A stretch of DNA of 64,000 nucleotides, taken from positions 18,910,001-18,974,000 of the forward strand of contig OU612072.1 of NCBI GenBank assembly GCA_914767715.1, read 5' to 3'. Below the pieces are notes generated by a model that did not search any database, was not told the DNA's origin, and saw only the letters and a program-made list of their open reading frames with translations. Position numbers and translations under genes: made by a program. The stretch comes from Membranipora membranacea. Lineage: Eukaryota > Bryozoa > Gymnolaemata > Cheilostomatida > Membraniporidae. This document shows, piece after piece, positions 25,703-37,044 of the stretch (position 1 is its first letter; each line of letters starts with the position of its first letter).

Positions 25703-28700
25703 AAACTCGCTCTAATTCCTGTTCTATTTATCGTAGGATCTTGATATTCGGGACTTAGAATGAGGCCAATGAGGCCATCAACTGGTCAGAGTTTGAAAGA
25801 ATTCCGATGGCTATTTCAAATTTGAGCCTGCCGTTTGGCATGTTTTTTTATGACAAAAGTGGCCCTCGTTAAAAAGGTTGCTGACGCCAAACAAAGAGGG
25901 GCAGTCCCGAACGGGTTTCAGTTTCAAAGTCAGCATGAAATTGCCTACGTTATAGACCAGGTTAGAAGGAAATCTTTTTTTTAAACTGGCAGTAAAAAAA
26001 ACCAAGGGTCCCCCGTTGTTACTTTTTTAAATTTTAAACTCGCTCTAATTCCTGTTCTATTTATCCTAGGATCTTGATATTCGGGATTTTGAATGAGGCC
26101 AATGAGGCCATCAACTGGTCAGAGTTTGAAAGAATTCCAATTGCTATTTCAAATTTGAGCCTGCCTTTTGGCATGTTTTTTCATGACAAAAGTGACCCTC
26201 GTTAAAATGGTTGCTGACGCCAAACAAAGAGGGGCAGTCCCGAAGGGGTTTCAGTTTCAAAGTCAGCATGAAATTGCCTACGTTATAGAGCAGGTTAGAA
26301 GGAAATCTTATTTTTAAACTGGCCGTAAAAAAAACCAAGGGTCCCCCCTTTGTTACTTTTTTAAATTTTAAACTCGCTCTAATTCCTGTTCTATTTATCG
26401 AAGGATCTTGATATTCTGGACTTAGAGGCCAATGAGGCCATCAACTGGTCAGAGTTTGAAAGAATTCCGATGGCTATTTCAAATTTGAGCCTGTCGTTTG
26501 GCATGTTTTTTTATGACAAAAGTGGCCCAGGTGAAAAAGGTTGCTGACGCCAAACAAAGAGGAGCAGTCCCGAACAGGTTTCAGTTTCAAAGTCAGCATG
26601 AAATTGCCTAGGTTATAGACCAGGTTAGAAGGAAATGTATTTTTTAAACTGGCCGTAAAAAAAACCAAGGGTCCCCCCTTTGTTACTTTTTTAAATTTTA
26701 AACTCGCTCTAATTCCTGTTCTATTTATCCTAGGATCTTGATATTCGGGACTTAGAATGAGGCCAATGAGGCCATCAACTGGTCAATGTTTGAAGGAATT
26801 CCGATGGCTATTTCAAATTAGAGCCTGCCGTTTGGCATGTTTTTTTATGACAAAAGTGGCCCAGGTTAAAAAGGTTGCTGATCCCAAACAAAGAGGAGCA
26901 GTCCCGAACGGGTTTCAGTTTCAAAGTCAGCATGAAATTGCCTACATTATAGAGCAGGTTAAAAGGAAATGTATTTTTTAAACTGGCCGTAAAAAAAACC
27001 AAGGGTCCCCCCTTTGTTACTTTCTCAAATTTTAAACTCGCTCTAATTCCTGTTCTATCTACCTAGGATCTTGATATTCGGGATTTTGAATGAGGCCAAT
27101 GAGGCCATCAACTGGTCAGAGTTTGAAAGACTTCCAATTGCTATTTCAAATTTGAGCCTGCCTTTTGGCATGTTTTTTCATGACAAAAGTGGCCCTCGTT
27201 TAAAAGGTTGCCGACGCCAAACAAAGAGGGGCAGTCCCGAACGGGTTTCAGTTTCTAAGTAAGCATGAAATTGCCTACGTTATAGAGCAGGTTAGAAGTA
27301 AATCTATTTTTTAAACTGGCCGTAAAAAAAACCAAGGGTCCCCCCTTTGTTACTTTTTTAAATTTTAAACTCGCTCTAATTCCTGTTTTATTTATCGTAG
27401 GATCTTGATATTCGGGACTTAGAATGAGGCTAATGAGGCCATCAACCGGTCAGAGTATGAAAGAATTCCGATGGCTATTTCAAATTTGAGCCTGCCGTTT
27501 GGCATGTTTTTTTATGACAAAAGTGGCCCAGGTTAAAAAGGTTGCTGATCCCAAACAAAGAGGAGCAGTCCCGATCGGGTTTCAGTTTCAAAGTCAGCAT
27601 GAAATTGCCTACGTTATAGAGCAGGTTAGAAGGAAATCTATTCTTTAAACTGGCAGTAAAAAAACCAAGGGTCCCCCCTTTGTTACTTTTTTAAATTTTA
27701 AACTCGCTCTAATTCCTGTTCTATTTATCGTAGGATCTTGATATTCGGGACTTAGAATGAGGCCAATAAGGCCATCAACTGGTCAGAGTTTGAAAGAATT
27801 CCGATGGCTATTTCAAATTTGAGCCTGCCGTTTGGCATGTTTTTTTTGACAAAAGTGGCCCAGGTTAAAAAGGTTGCTGACGCCAAACAAAGAGGAGCAG
27901 TCCCGAACGGGTTTCAGTTTTAAAGTCAGCATGAAATTGCCTAGGTTATAGAGCAGGTTAGAAGGAAATCTATTTTTTAAACTGGCCGTAAAAAAAACCA
28001 AGGGTCCCCCCTTTGTTACTCTTTTAAATTTTAAACTCGCTCTAATTCCTGTTCTATTTATCCTAGGATCTTGATATTCAGGACTTAGAATGAAGCCAAT
28101 GAGGCCATCAACTGGTCAGAGTTTGAAAGAATTCCAATGGCTATTTCAAATTTGAGCCTGCCGTTTGGCATGTTTTTTTATGACAAAAGTGGCCCAGGTT
28201 AAAAAGGTTGCTGATCCCAAATAAAGAGGAGCAGTCCCGAACGGGTTTCAGTTTCAAAGTCAGCATGAAATTGCCGACATTATAGAGCAGGTTAAAAGGA
28301 AATCTATTTTTTAAACTGGCCGTAAAAAAAAACCAAGGGTCCCCCCTTTGTTACTTTCTTAAATTTTAAACTCGCTTTAATTCCTGTTCTATTTATCCTA
28401 GTATCTTGATATTCGGGATTTTGAATGAGGCCAATGAGGCCATCAACTGGTCAGAGTTTGAAAGAATTCCAATTGCTATTTCAAATTTGAGCCTGCCTTT
28501 TGGCATGTTTTTTCATGACAAAAGTGGCCCTCGTTTAAAAGGTTGCCGACGCCAAACAAAGAGGGGCAGTCCCGAACGGGTTTCAGTTTCTAAGTAAGCA
28601 TGAAATTGCCTACGTTATAGAGCAGGCTAGAAGGAAATCTATTTTTTAAACTGGCCGTAAAAAAAACCAAGGGTCCCCCCTTTGTTACTTTTTTAAATTT

Positions 28701-29034
28701 TGAACTCGCTCTAATTCCTGTTTTATTTATCGTAGGATCTTGATATTCGGGACTTAGAATGTGGCTAATGAGGCCATCAACTGGTCAGAGTTTGTAAGAA
28801 TTCCGATGGCTATTTCAAATTTGAGCCTGCCGTTTGGCATGTTTTTTTATGACAAAAGTGGCCCAGGTTAAAAAGGTTGCTGACGCCAAACAAAGAGGAG
28901 CAGTCCCGAACGGGTTTCAGTTTCAAAGTCAGCATGAAATTGCCTACGTTATAGAGCAGGTTAGAAGGAAATCTTTTTTTTTAACTGGCAGTAAAAAAAA
29001 CCAAGGGTCCCCCTTTGTTACTTTTTAAAATTTT
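25703..29034. repeat. Ten-type block opening the large central HOR domain
   Basis: Ten types appear once each and reappear repeatedly until 50415. F1 25703: TAGACCAGG with TCTTTTTTTT. F2 26036: GTGACCCTCG and GAAGGGGTTTC. F3 26370: CTTAGAGGCC (4 bp lost) and GCCTGTCG. F4 26700: TCAATGTTTGAAGG and GATCCC. F5 27034: GACTTCCAATTGC. F6 27367: GAGGCTAATG and CCCGATCGGG. F7 27700: AATAAGGCC, GTTTTTTTTGAC. F8 28033: ATTCAGGAC, CAAATAAAGAGG, GCCGACATT. F9 28368: TCCTAGTATC. F10 28702: TGGCTAATG and TTTGTAAG. Confidence 0.88.
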
Positions 29035-30370
29035 AAACTCGCTCTAATTCCTGTTCTATTTATCGTAGGATCTTGATATTCGGGACTTAGAATGAGGCCA
29101 ATAGGGCCATCAACTGGTCAGAGTTTGAAAGAATTCCGATGGCTATTTCAAATTTGAGCCTGCCGTTTGGCATGTTTTTTTATGACAAAAGTGGCCCAGG
29201 TTAAAAAGGTTGCTGACGCCAAACAAAGAGGGGCAGTCCCGAACGGGTTTCAGTTTCAAAGTCAGCATGAAATTGCCTACGTTATAGAGCAGGTTAGAAG
29301 GAAATCTATTTTTTTAACTGGCCGTAAAAAAAACCAAGGGTCCCCCCTTTGTCACTTTTAAAAATTTTAAACTCGCTCTAATTCCTGTTCTATTTATCGT
29401 AGGATCTTGATATTCGGGACTTAGAATGAGGCCAATGAGGCCATCAACTGGTCAGAGTTTGAAAGAATTCCGATGGCTATTTCAAATTTGAGCCTGCCGT
29501 TTGGCATGTTTTTTTATGACAAAAGTGGCCCAGGTTAAAATGGTTGCTGACGCCAAACAAAGAGGAGCAGTCCCGAACGGGTTTCAGTTTCAAAGCCAGC
29601 ATGAAATTGCCTACGTTATAGAGCAGGTTAGAAGGAAATCTATTTTTTTAACTGGCCGTAAAAAAAACCATGGGTCCCCCCTTTGTTACTTTTTTAAATT
29701 TTCAACTCGCTCTAATTCCTGTTCTATTTATCGTAGGATCTTGATATTCGGGACTTAGAATGAGGCCAATGAGGCCATCAACTGGTCAGAGTTTGAAGGA
29801 AGTCCGATGGCTATTTCAAATTTGAGCCTGCCGTTTGGAATGTTTTTTTATGACAAAAGTGGCCCAGGTTAAAAAGGTTGCTGACGCCAAACAAAGAGGG
29901 GCAGTCCCGAACGGGTTTCAGTTTCAAAGTCAGCATGAAATTGCCTACGTTATAGAGCAGGTTAGAAGGAAATCTATTTTTTTAACTGGCCGTAAAAAAA
30001 ACCAAGGGTCCCCCCTTTGTTACTTTTAAAAATTTTAAACTCGCTCTAATTCCTGTTCTATTTATCGTAGGATCTTTATATTCGGGACTTAGAATGAGGC
30101 CAATGAGGCCATCAACTGGTCAGAGTTTGAAAGAATTCCGATGGCTATTTCAAATTTGAGCCTGCCGTTTGGCATGTTTTTTTATGACAAAAGTGGCCCA
30201 GGTTAAAAAGGTTGCTGACGCCAAACAAAGAGGAGCAGTCCCGAACGGGTTTCAGTTTCAAAGTCAGCATGAAATTGCCTACGTTATAGAGCAGGTTAGA
30301 AGGAAATCTATTTTTTTAACTGGCCGTAAAAAAAACCAAGGGTCCCCCCTTTGTTACTTTTTAAAATTTT
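29035..30370. repeat. Four plain monomers inside the central domain
   Basis: Units at about 29035, 29369, 29703 and 30037 are of the plain type found at 23367-25702, with GGAATGTTTTT and GAAGTCCG marks in the third. They separate two blocks that both begin with type F1. Confidence 0.83.
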
Positions 30371-31699
30371 AAACTCGCTCTAATTCCTGTTCTATTTATC
30401 GTAGGATCTTGATATTCGGGACTTAGAATGAGGCCAATGAGGCCATCAACTGGTCAGAGTTTGAAAGAATTCCGATGGCTATTTCAAATTTGAGCCTGCC
30501 GTTTGGCATGTTTTTTTATGACAAAAGTGGCCCTCGTTAAAAAGGTTGCTGACGCCAAACAAAGAGGGGCAGTCCCGAACGGGTTTCAGTTTCAAAGTCA
30601 GCATGAAATTGCCTACGTTATAGACCAGGTTAGAAGGAAATCTTTTTTTTAAACTGGCAGTAAAAAAAACCAAGGGTCCCCCGTTGTTACTTTTTTAAAT
30701 TTTAAACTCGCTCTAATTCCTGTTCTATTTATCCTAGGATCTTGATATTCGGGATTTTGAATGAGGCCAATGAGGCCATCAACTGGTCAGAGTTTGAAAG
30801 AATTCCAATTGCTATTTCAAATTTGAGCCTGCCTTTTGGCATGTTTTTTCATGACAAAAGTGACCCTCGTTAAAATGGTTGCTGACGCCAAACAAAGAGG
30901 GGCAGTCCCGAAGGGGTTTCAGTTTCAAAGTCAGCATGAAATTGCCTACGTTATAGAGCAGGTTAGAAGGAAATCTTTTTTTTAAACTGGCCGTAAAAAA
31001 TCCAAGGGTCCCCCCTTTGTTACTTTTTTAAATTTTAAACTCGCTCTAATTCCTGTTCTATTTATCGAAGGATCTTGATATTCTGGACTTAGAGGCCAAT
31101 GAGGCCATCAACTGGTCAGAGTTTGAAAGAATTCCGATGGCTATTTCAAATTTGAGCCTGTCGTTTGGCATGTTTTTTTATGACAAAAGTGGCCCAGGTG
31201 AAAAAGGTTGCTGACGCCAAACAAAGAGGAGCAGTCCCGAACAGGTTTCAGTTTCAAAGTCAGCATGAAATTGCCTAGGTTATAGACCAGGTTAGAAGGA
31301 AATGTATTTTTTAAACTGGCCGTAAAAAAACCAAGGGTCCCCCCTTTGTTACTTTTTTAAAATTTAAACTCGCTCTAATTCCTGTTCTATTTATCCTAGG
31401 ATCTTGATATTCGGGACTTAGAATGAGGCCAATGAGGCCATCAACTGGTCAATGTTTGAAGGAATTCCGATGGCTATTTCAAATTTGAGCCTGCCGTTTG
31501 GCATGTTTTTTTATGACAAAAGTGGCCCAGGTTAAAAAGGTTGCTGATCCCAAACAAAGAGGAGCAGTCCCGAACGGGTTTCAGTTTCAAAGTCAGCATG
31601 AAATTGCCTACATTATAGAGCGGGTTAAAAGGAAATGTATTTTTTAAACTGGCCGTAAAAAAAACCAAGGGTCCCCCCTTTGTTACTTTTAAAAATTTT
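30371..31699. repeat. F1-F2-F3-F4 block
   Basis: Units 30371, 30704, 31037 and 31367 repeat the first four types of 25703 at an offset near 4668 bp (14 monomers). The F3 unit again lacks AATG. The F4 unit is followed by a plain monomer (31700) instead of F5, and its own tail TTTTAAAAATTTT is the plain form, so it is chimeric at the end. Confidence 0.86.
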
Positions 31700-31707
31700 A
31701 AACTCGC

Positions 31708-31734
31708 TCTAATTCCTGTTCTATTTATCGTAGG
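31708..31734. repeat. Left arm of imperfect intra-monomer inverted repeat
   Basis: Read on the plus strand this arm contains, in order, TCTAA, CCTGTTCTAT and CGTAGG. The reverse complement of 31941-31963 contains TCTAA, CCTGCTCTAT and CGTAGG in the same order, with one mismatch and two 2-nt gaps. That is 20 of 21 aligned bases across the three blocks. The pair is present in most monomers of the array. It could be the remnant of an inverted duplication at the origin of the monomer, or a site for a dyad-binding protein or RNA hairpin. No function is shown. Confidence 0.75.
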
Positions 31735-31743
31735 ATCTTGATA

Positions 31744-31752
31744 TTCGGGACT
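31744..31752. repeat. Left arm TTCGGGACT of perfect 9-bp inverted repeat
   Basis: TTCGGGACT here and AGTCCCGAA at 31900-31908 are exact reverse complements. The interval between them is 31753-31899, which is 147 bp. Monomers with GGATTTTGAA in place of GGACTTAGAA keep only TTCGGGA of this arm. It lies inside the larger inverted pair 31708-31734 / 31941-31963. Confidence 0.8.
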
Positions 31753-31755
31753 TAG

Positions 31756-31773
31756 AATGAGGCCAATGAGGCC
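31756..31773. repeat. Tandem duplication of AATGAGGCC in the monomer
   Basis: AATGAGGCC is repeated twice without a gap (31756-31764 and 31765-31773). It is seen in most monomers and so predates array expansion. The second copy mutates to AATGGGGCC, AATAAGGCC or AATGCGGCC in particular types. The monomers at 26370, 31037, 32702, 41062 and 44738 have lost AATG from the first copy (37045 carries a related change), as expected for slippage in a short direct repeat. Confidence 0.9.
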
Positions 31774-31795
31774 ATCAACTGGTCAGAGTTTGAAA

Positions 31796-31801
31796 GAATT
31801 C
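31796..31801. other. EcoRI site once per monomer
   Basis: GAATTC occurs at the same monomer position in most copies, so the array would give a ladder with a 334-bp step. It is absent in types reading GACTTCC (for example 3671, 7009, 20696, 22031, 37713, 41730, 45406) and GATAATTCCC (1002, 2336), and in the GAATACC copy at 4004. Copies with CCAATTGC next to it add an MfeI site. Confidence 0.9.
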
Positions 31802-31812
31802 CGATGGCTATT

Positions 31813-31822
31813 TCAAATTTGA
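31813..31822. other. 10-bp palindrome TCAAATTTGA
   Basis: This is a perfect self-complementary 10-mer near the middle of the monomer, kept in nearly all copies. Exceptions include TAAAATTTGA at 13019 and 17026 and CCAAATTTGA at 11015 and 14355. It could be a protein-binding dyad or a chance result of A/T composition. Confidence 0.8.
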
Positions 31823-31899
31823 GCCTGCCGTTTGGCATGTTTTTTTATGACAAAAGTGGCCCAGGTTAAAAAGGTTGCTGACGCCAAACAAAGAGGAGC

Positions 31900-31908
31900 A
31901 GTCCCGAA
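31900..31908. repeat. Right arm AGTCCCGAA of perfect 9-bp inverted repeat
   Basis: This is the partner of 31744-31752. It overlaps the near-palindrome CCCGAACGGG (31903-31912). The arm is unchanged in most monomers. It is altered in types with CTTGAACGGG (for example near 12552 and 17896) and with CCCGATCGGG. Confidence 0.8.
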
Positions 31909-31912
31909 CGGG
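31903..31912. other. CCCGAACGGG near-palindrome
   Basis: The arms CCCG and CGGG flank AA. In one monomer type of the 25703-50415 domain the centre is AT, giving the full palindrome CCCGATCGGG (for example 27570-27579 and 33907-33916). It is among the few G+C-rich stretches of the monomer and holds CpG steps. Confidence 0.8.
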
Positions 31913-31940
31913 TTTCAGTTTCAAAGTCAGCATGAAATTG

Positions 31941-31963
31941 CCTACGTTATAGAGCAGGTTAGA
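31941..31963. repeat. Right arm of imperfect intra-monomer inverted repeat
   Basis: This arm reads CCTACG, then ATAGAGCAGG, then TTAGA on the plus strand, and pairs with 31708-31734. The arms are separated by about 206 bp. In one monomer (49997-50006) the central block is ATAGAACAGG, an exact reverse complement of CCTGTTCTAT. Some types change the flanking block to CCTAGG without a matching change in the left arm, so pairing is not strictly maintained. Confidence 0.75.
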
Positions 31964-31973
31964 AGGAAATCTA

Positions 31974-32033
31974 TTTTTTTAACTGGCCGTAAAAAAAACC
32001 AAGGGTCCCCCCTTTGTTACTTTTTAAAATTTT
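31974..32033. other. Homopolymer-rich tail of the monomer
   Basis: This end holds T7 (31974-31980), A8 (31991-31998), AAGGG followed by C6 (32007-32012) and CCTTT, then a T and A stretch that runs into the next unit. AAGGG and CCCTT could pair as a short hairpin. Run lengths vary from copy to copy (A8 to A10, C5 to C7) and account for most of the length variation in the array. A and T runs of this kind favour bent or stiff DNA; that is inference only. Confidence 0.8.
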
Positions 32034-33370
32034 AAACTCGCTCTAATTCCTGTTCTATTTATCGTAGGATCTTGATATTCGGGACTTAGAATGAGGCCAA
32101 TGAGGCCATCAACTGGTCAGAGTTTGAAAGAATTCCGATGGCTATTTCAAATTTGAGCCTGCCGTTTGGCATGTTTTTTTATGACAAAAGTGGCCCTCGT
32201 TAAAAAGGTTGCTGACGCCAAACAAAGAGGGGCAGTCCCGAACGGGTTTCAGTTTCAAAGTCAGCATGAAATTGCCTACGTTATAGACCAGGTTAGAAGG
32301 AAATCTTTTTTTTAAACTGGCAGTAAAAAAAACCAAGGGTCCCCCGTTGTTACTTTTTTAAATTTTAAACTCGCTCTAATTCCTGTTCTATTTATCCTAG
32401 GATCTTGATATTCGGGAGTTTGAATGAGGCCAATGAGGCCATCAACTGGTCAGAGTTTGAAAGAATTCCAATTGCTATTTCAAATTTGAGCCTGCCTTTT
32501 GGCATGTTTTTTCATGACAAAAGTGACCCTCGTTAAAATGGTTGCTGACGCCAAACAAAGAGGGGCAGTCCCGAAGGGGTTTCAGTTTCAAAGTCAGCAT
32601 GAAATTGCCTACGTTATAGAGCAGGTTAGAAGGAAATCTTTTTTTTTAAACTGGCCGTAAATAAAACCAAGGGTCCCCCCTTTGTTACTTTTTTAAATTT
32701 TAAACTCGCTCTAATTCCTGTTCTATTTATCGAAGGATCTTGATATTCTGGACTTAGAGGCCAATGAGGCCATCAACTGGTCAGAGTTTGAAAGAATTCC
32801 GATGGCTATTTCAAATTTGAGCCTGTCGTTTGGCATGTTTTTTTATGACAAAAGTGGCCCAGGTGAAAAAGGTTGCTGACGCCAAACAAAGAGGAGTAGT
32901 CCCGAACAGGTTTCAGTTTCAAAGTCAGCATGAAATTGCCTAGGTTATAGACCAGGTTAGAAGGAAATGTATTTTTTAAACTGGCCGTAAAAAAAACCAA
33001 GGGTCCCCCCTTTGTTACTTTTTTAAATTTTAAACTCGCTCTAATTCCTGTTCTATTTATCCTAGGATCTTGATATTCGGGACTTAGAATGAGGCCAATG
33101 CGGCCATCAACTGGTCAATGTTTGAAGGAATTCCGATGGCTATTTCAAATTTGAGCCTGCCGTTTGGCATGTTTTTTTATGACAAAAGTGGCCCAGGTTA
33201 AAAAGGTTGCTGATCCCAAACAAAGAGGAGCAGTCCCGAACGGGTTTCAGTTTCAAAGTCAGCATGAAATTGCCTACTGACATTATAGAGCAGGTTAAAA
33301 GGAAATCTATTTTTTAAACTGGCCGTAAAAAAAAACCAAGGGTCCCCCCTTTGTTACTTTCTTAAATTTT
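32034..33370. repeat. Second F1-F2-F3-F4 block
   Basis: Units 32034, 32369, 32702 and 33032 repeat the block at 30371 with an offset near 1663-1665 bp (five monomers). The F4 unit gains four bases, giving CCTACTGACATTATAG near 33276-33284. This insertion recurs in the later F4 copies (37618, 40298, 41635 and 45312) but not in those at 26700 and 31367. Confidence 0.87.
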
Positions 33371-35375
33371 AAACTAGCTTTAATTCCTGTTCTATTTATC
33401 CTAGTATCTTGATATTCGGGATTTTGAATGAGGCCAATGAGGCCATCAACTGGTCAGAGTTTGAAAGAATTCCAATTGCTATTTCAAATTTGAGCCTGCC
33501 TTTTGGCATGTTTTTTCATGACAAAAGTGGCCCTCGTTTAAAAGGTTGCCGACGCCAAACAAAGAGGGGCAGTCCCGAACGGGTTTCAGTTTCTAAGTAA
33601 GCATGAAATTGCCTACGTTATAGAGCAGGCTAGAAGGAAATCTATTTTTTAAACTGGCCGTAAAAAAACCAAGGGTCCCCCCTTTGTTACTTTTTTAAAT
33701 TTTGAACTCGCTCTAATTCCTGTTTTATTTATCGTAGGATCTTGATATTCGGGACTTAGAATGAGGCTAATGAGGCCATCAACTGGTCAGAGTTTGAAAG
33801 AATTCCGATGGCTATTTCAAATTTGAGCCTGCCGTTTGGCATGTTTTTTTATGACAAAAGTGGCCCAGGTTAAAAAGGTTGCTGATCCCAAACAAAGAGG
33901 AGCAGTCCCGATCGGGTTTCAGTTTCAAAGTCAGCATGTAATTGCCTACATTATAGAGCAGGTTAAAAGGAAATCTATTCTTTAAACTGGCAGTAAAAAA
34001 AACCAAGGGTCCCCCCTTTGTTACTTTTTTAAATTTTAAACTCGCTCTAATTCCTGTTCTATTTATCGTAGGATCTTGATATTCGGGACTTAGAATGAGG
34101 CCAATAAGGCCTACAACTGGTCAGAGTTTGAAAGAATTCCGATGGCTATTTCAAATTTGAGCCTGCCGTTTGGCATGTTTTTTTTGACAAAAGTGGCCCA
34201 GGTTAAAAAGGTTGCTGACGCCAAACAAAGAGGAGCAGTCCCGAACGGGTTTCAGTTTCAAAGTCAGCATGAAATTGCTTAGGTTATAGAGCAGGTTAGA
34301 AGGAAATCTATTTTTTAAACTGGCCGTAAAAAAAACCAAGGGTCCCCCCTTTGTTACTCTTTTAAATTTTAAACTCGCTCTAATTCCTGTTCTATTTATC
34401 CTAGGATCTTGATATTCAGGACTTAGAATGAAGCCAATGAGGCCATCAACTGGTCAGAGTTTGAAAGAATTCCAATGGCTATTTCAAATTTGAGCCTGCC
34501 GTTTGGCATGTTTTTTTATGACAAAAGTGGCCCAGGTTAAAAAGGTTGCTGATCCCAAATAAAGAGGAGCAGTCCCGAACGGGTTTCAGTTTCAAAGTCA
34601 GCATGAAATTGCCGACATTATAGAGCAGGTTAAAAGGAAATCTATTTTTTAAACTGGCCGTAAAAAAAAACCAAGGGTCCCCCCTTTGTTACTTTCTTAA
34701 ATTTTAAACTCGCTTTAATTCCTGTTCTATTTATCCTAGTATCTTGATATTCGGGAGTTTGAATGAGGCCAATGAGGCCATCAACTGGTCAGAGTTTGAA
34801 AGAATTCCAATTGCTATTTCAAATTTGAGCCTGCCTTTTGGCATGTTTTTTCATGACAAAAGTGACCCTCGTTAAAATGGTTGCTGACGCCAAACAAAGA
34901 GGGGCAGTCCCGAAGGGGTTTCAGTTTCAAAGTCAGCATGAAATTGCCTACGTTATAGAGCAGGTTAGAAGGAAATCATTTTTTTTAAACTGGCCGTAAA
35001 AAAAACCAAGGGTCCCCCCTTTGTTACTCTTTTAAATTTTAAACTCGCTCTAATTCCTGTTCTATTTATCCTAGGATCTTGATATTCAGGACTTAGAATG
35101 AAGCCAATGAGGCCATCAACTGGTCAGAGTTTGAAAGAATTCCAATGGCTATTTCAAATTTGAGCCTGCCGTTTGGCATGTTTTTTTATGACAAAAGTGG
35201 CCCAGGTTAAAAAGGTTGCTGATCCCAAATAAAGAGGAGCAGTCCCGAACGGGTTTCAGTTTCAAAGTCAGCATGAAATTGCCGACATTATAGAGCAGGT
35301 TAAAAGGAAATCTATTTTTTAAACTGGCCGTAAAAAAAAACCAAGGGTCCCCCCTTTGTTACTTTCTTAAATTTT
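33371..35375. repeat. Six-monomer HOR, copy 1 (2005 bp)
   Basis: Type order is F9, F6, F7, F8, an F9/F2 chimera (34706: TCCTAGTATC with GGGAGTTTG and GTGACCCTCG), F8. The F6 unit reads CATGTAATTG and the F7 unit reads AAGGCCTACAAC, sub-variants that stay linked later. F9, F6 and F7 marks recur 2005 bp downstream. Confidence 0.87.
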
Positions 35376-37044
35376 AAACTCGCTTTAATTCCTGTTCTAT
35401 TTATCCTAGTATCTTGATATTCGGGAGTTTGAATGAGGCCAATGAGGCCATCAACTGGTCAGAGTTTGAAAGAATTCCAATTGCTATTTCAAATTTGAGC
35501 CTGCCTTTTGGCATGTTTTTTCATGACAAAAGTGGCCCTCGTTTAAAAGGTTGCCGACGCCAAACAAAGAGGGGCAGTCCCGAACGGGTTTCAGTTTCTA
35601 AGTAAGCATGAAATTGCCTACGTTATAGAGCAGGCTAGAAGGAAATCTATTTTTTAAACTGGCCGTAAAAAAACCAAGGGTCCCCCCTTTGTTACTTTTT
35701 TAAATTTTGAACTCGCTCTAATTCCTGTTTTATTTATCGTAGGATCTTGATATTCGGGACTTAGAATGAGGCTAATGAGGCCATCAACTGGTCAGAGTTT
35801 GAAAGAATTCCGATGGCTATTTCAAATTTGAGCCTGCCGTTTGGCATGTTTTTTTATGACAAAAGTGGCCCAGGTTAAAAAGGTTGCTGATCCCAAACAA
35901 AGAGGAGCAGTCCCGATCGGGTTTCAGTTTCAAAGTCAGCATGTAATTGCCTACATTATAGAGCAGGTTAAAAGGAAATCTATTCTTTAAACTGGCAGTA
36001 AAAAAAACCAAGGGTCCCCCCTTTGTTACTTTTTTAAATTTTAAACTCGCTCTAATTCCTGTTCTATTTATCGTAGGATCTTGATATTCGGGACTTAGAA
36101 TGAGGCCAATAAGGCCTACAACTGGTCAGAGTTTGAAAGAATTCTGATGGCTATTTCAAATTTGAGCCTGCCGTTTGGCATGTTTTTTTTGACAAAAGTG
36201 GCCCAGGTTAAAAAGGTTGCTGACGCCAAACAAAGAGGAGCAGTCCCGAACGGGTTTCAGTTTCAAAGTCAGCATGAAATTGCTTAGGTTATAGAGCAGG
36301 TTAGAAGGAAATCTATTTTTTAAACTGGCCGTAAAAAAAACCAAGGGTCCCCCCTTTGTTACTCTTTTAAATTTTAAACTCGCTCTAATTCCTGTTCTAT
36401 TTATCCTAGGATCTTGATATTCAGGACTTAGAATGAAGCCAATGAGGCCATCAACTGGTCAGAGTTTGAAAGAATTCCAATGGCTATTTCAAATTTGAGC
36501 CTGCCGTTTGGCATGTTTTTTTATGACAAAAGTGGCCCAGGTTAAAAAGGTTGCTGATCCCAAATAAAGAGGAGCAGTCCCGAACGGGTTTCAGTTTCAA
36601 AGTCAGCATGAAATTGCCGACATTATAGAGCAGGTTAAAAGGAAATCTATTTTTTAAACTGGCCGTAAAAAAAAACCAAGGGTCCCCCCTTTGTTACTTT
36701 CTTAAATTTTAAACTCGCTTTAATTCCTGTTCTAATTATCCTAGTATCTTGATATTCGGGAGTTTGAATGAGGCCAATGAGGCCATCAACTGGTCAGAGT
36801 TTGAAAGAATTCCAATTGCTATTTCAAATTTGAGCCTGCCTTTTGGCATGTTTTTTCATGACAAAAGTGACCCTCGTTAAAATGGTTGCTGACGCCAAAC
36901 AAAGAGGGGCAGTCCCGAAGGGGTTTCAGTTTCAAAGTCAGCATGAAATTGCCTACGTTATAGAGCAGGTTAGAAGGAAATCTTTTTTTTTAAACTGGCC
37001 GTAAAAAACCCAAGGGTCCCCCCTTTGTTACTTTTTTAAATTTT
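35376..37044. repeat. Six-monomer HOR, copy 2, five units
   Basis: Order F9, F6, F7, F8, F9/F2 chimera repeats 33371-35042. The first unit carries GGGAGTTTG, the third has GAATTCTG, and the chimera at 36711 has CTAATTATCC. The sixth unit is absent because the next F3 begins at 37045. Confidence 0.86.

Larger units (their letters stand above)
31700..32033. repeat. Representative 334-bp monomer (plain type)
   Basis: This copy is exactly 334 bp and carries the majority base at nearly every diagnostic site, so it serves as the reference for monomer coordinates here. In order it holds: a C+T-rich start; TTCGGGACT; a doubled AATGAGGCC; the EcoRI site; the palindrome TCAAATTTGA; a T7 run followed by ATGAC; the motif CCCGAACGGG; CCTACGTTATAG; a T7 run; an A8 run; a C6 run; and an A/T-only junction into the next unit. 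Within the surrounding domain it is an interloper, lying between two blocks of typed monomers. Confidence 0.9.

Noticed and set aside
31700-32033. Monomer as a direct dimer of two 167-bp halves
   Set aside because: By eye the two halves share no collinear direct similarity beyond short words such as AACTGG; the only clear internal relation is inverted.
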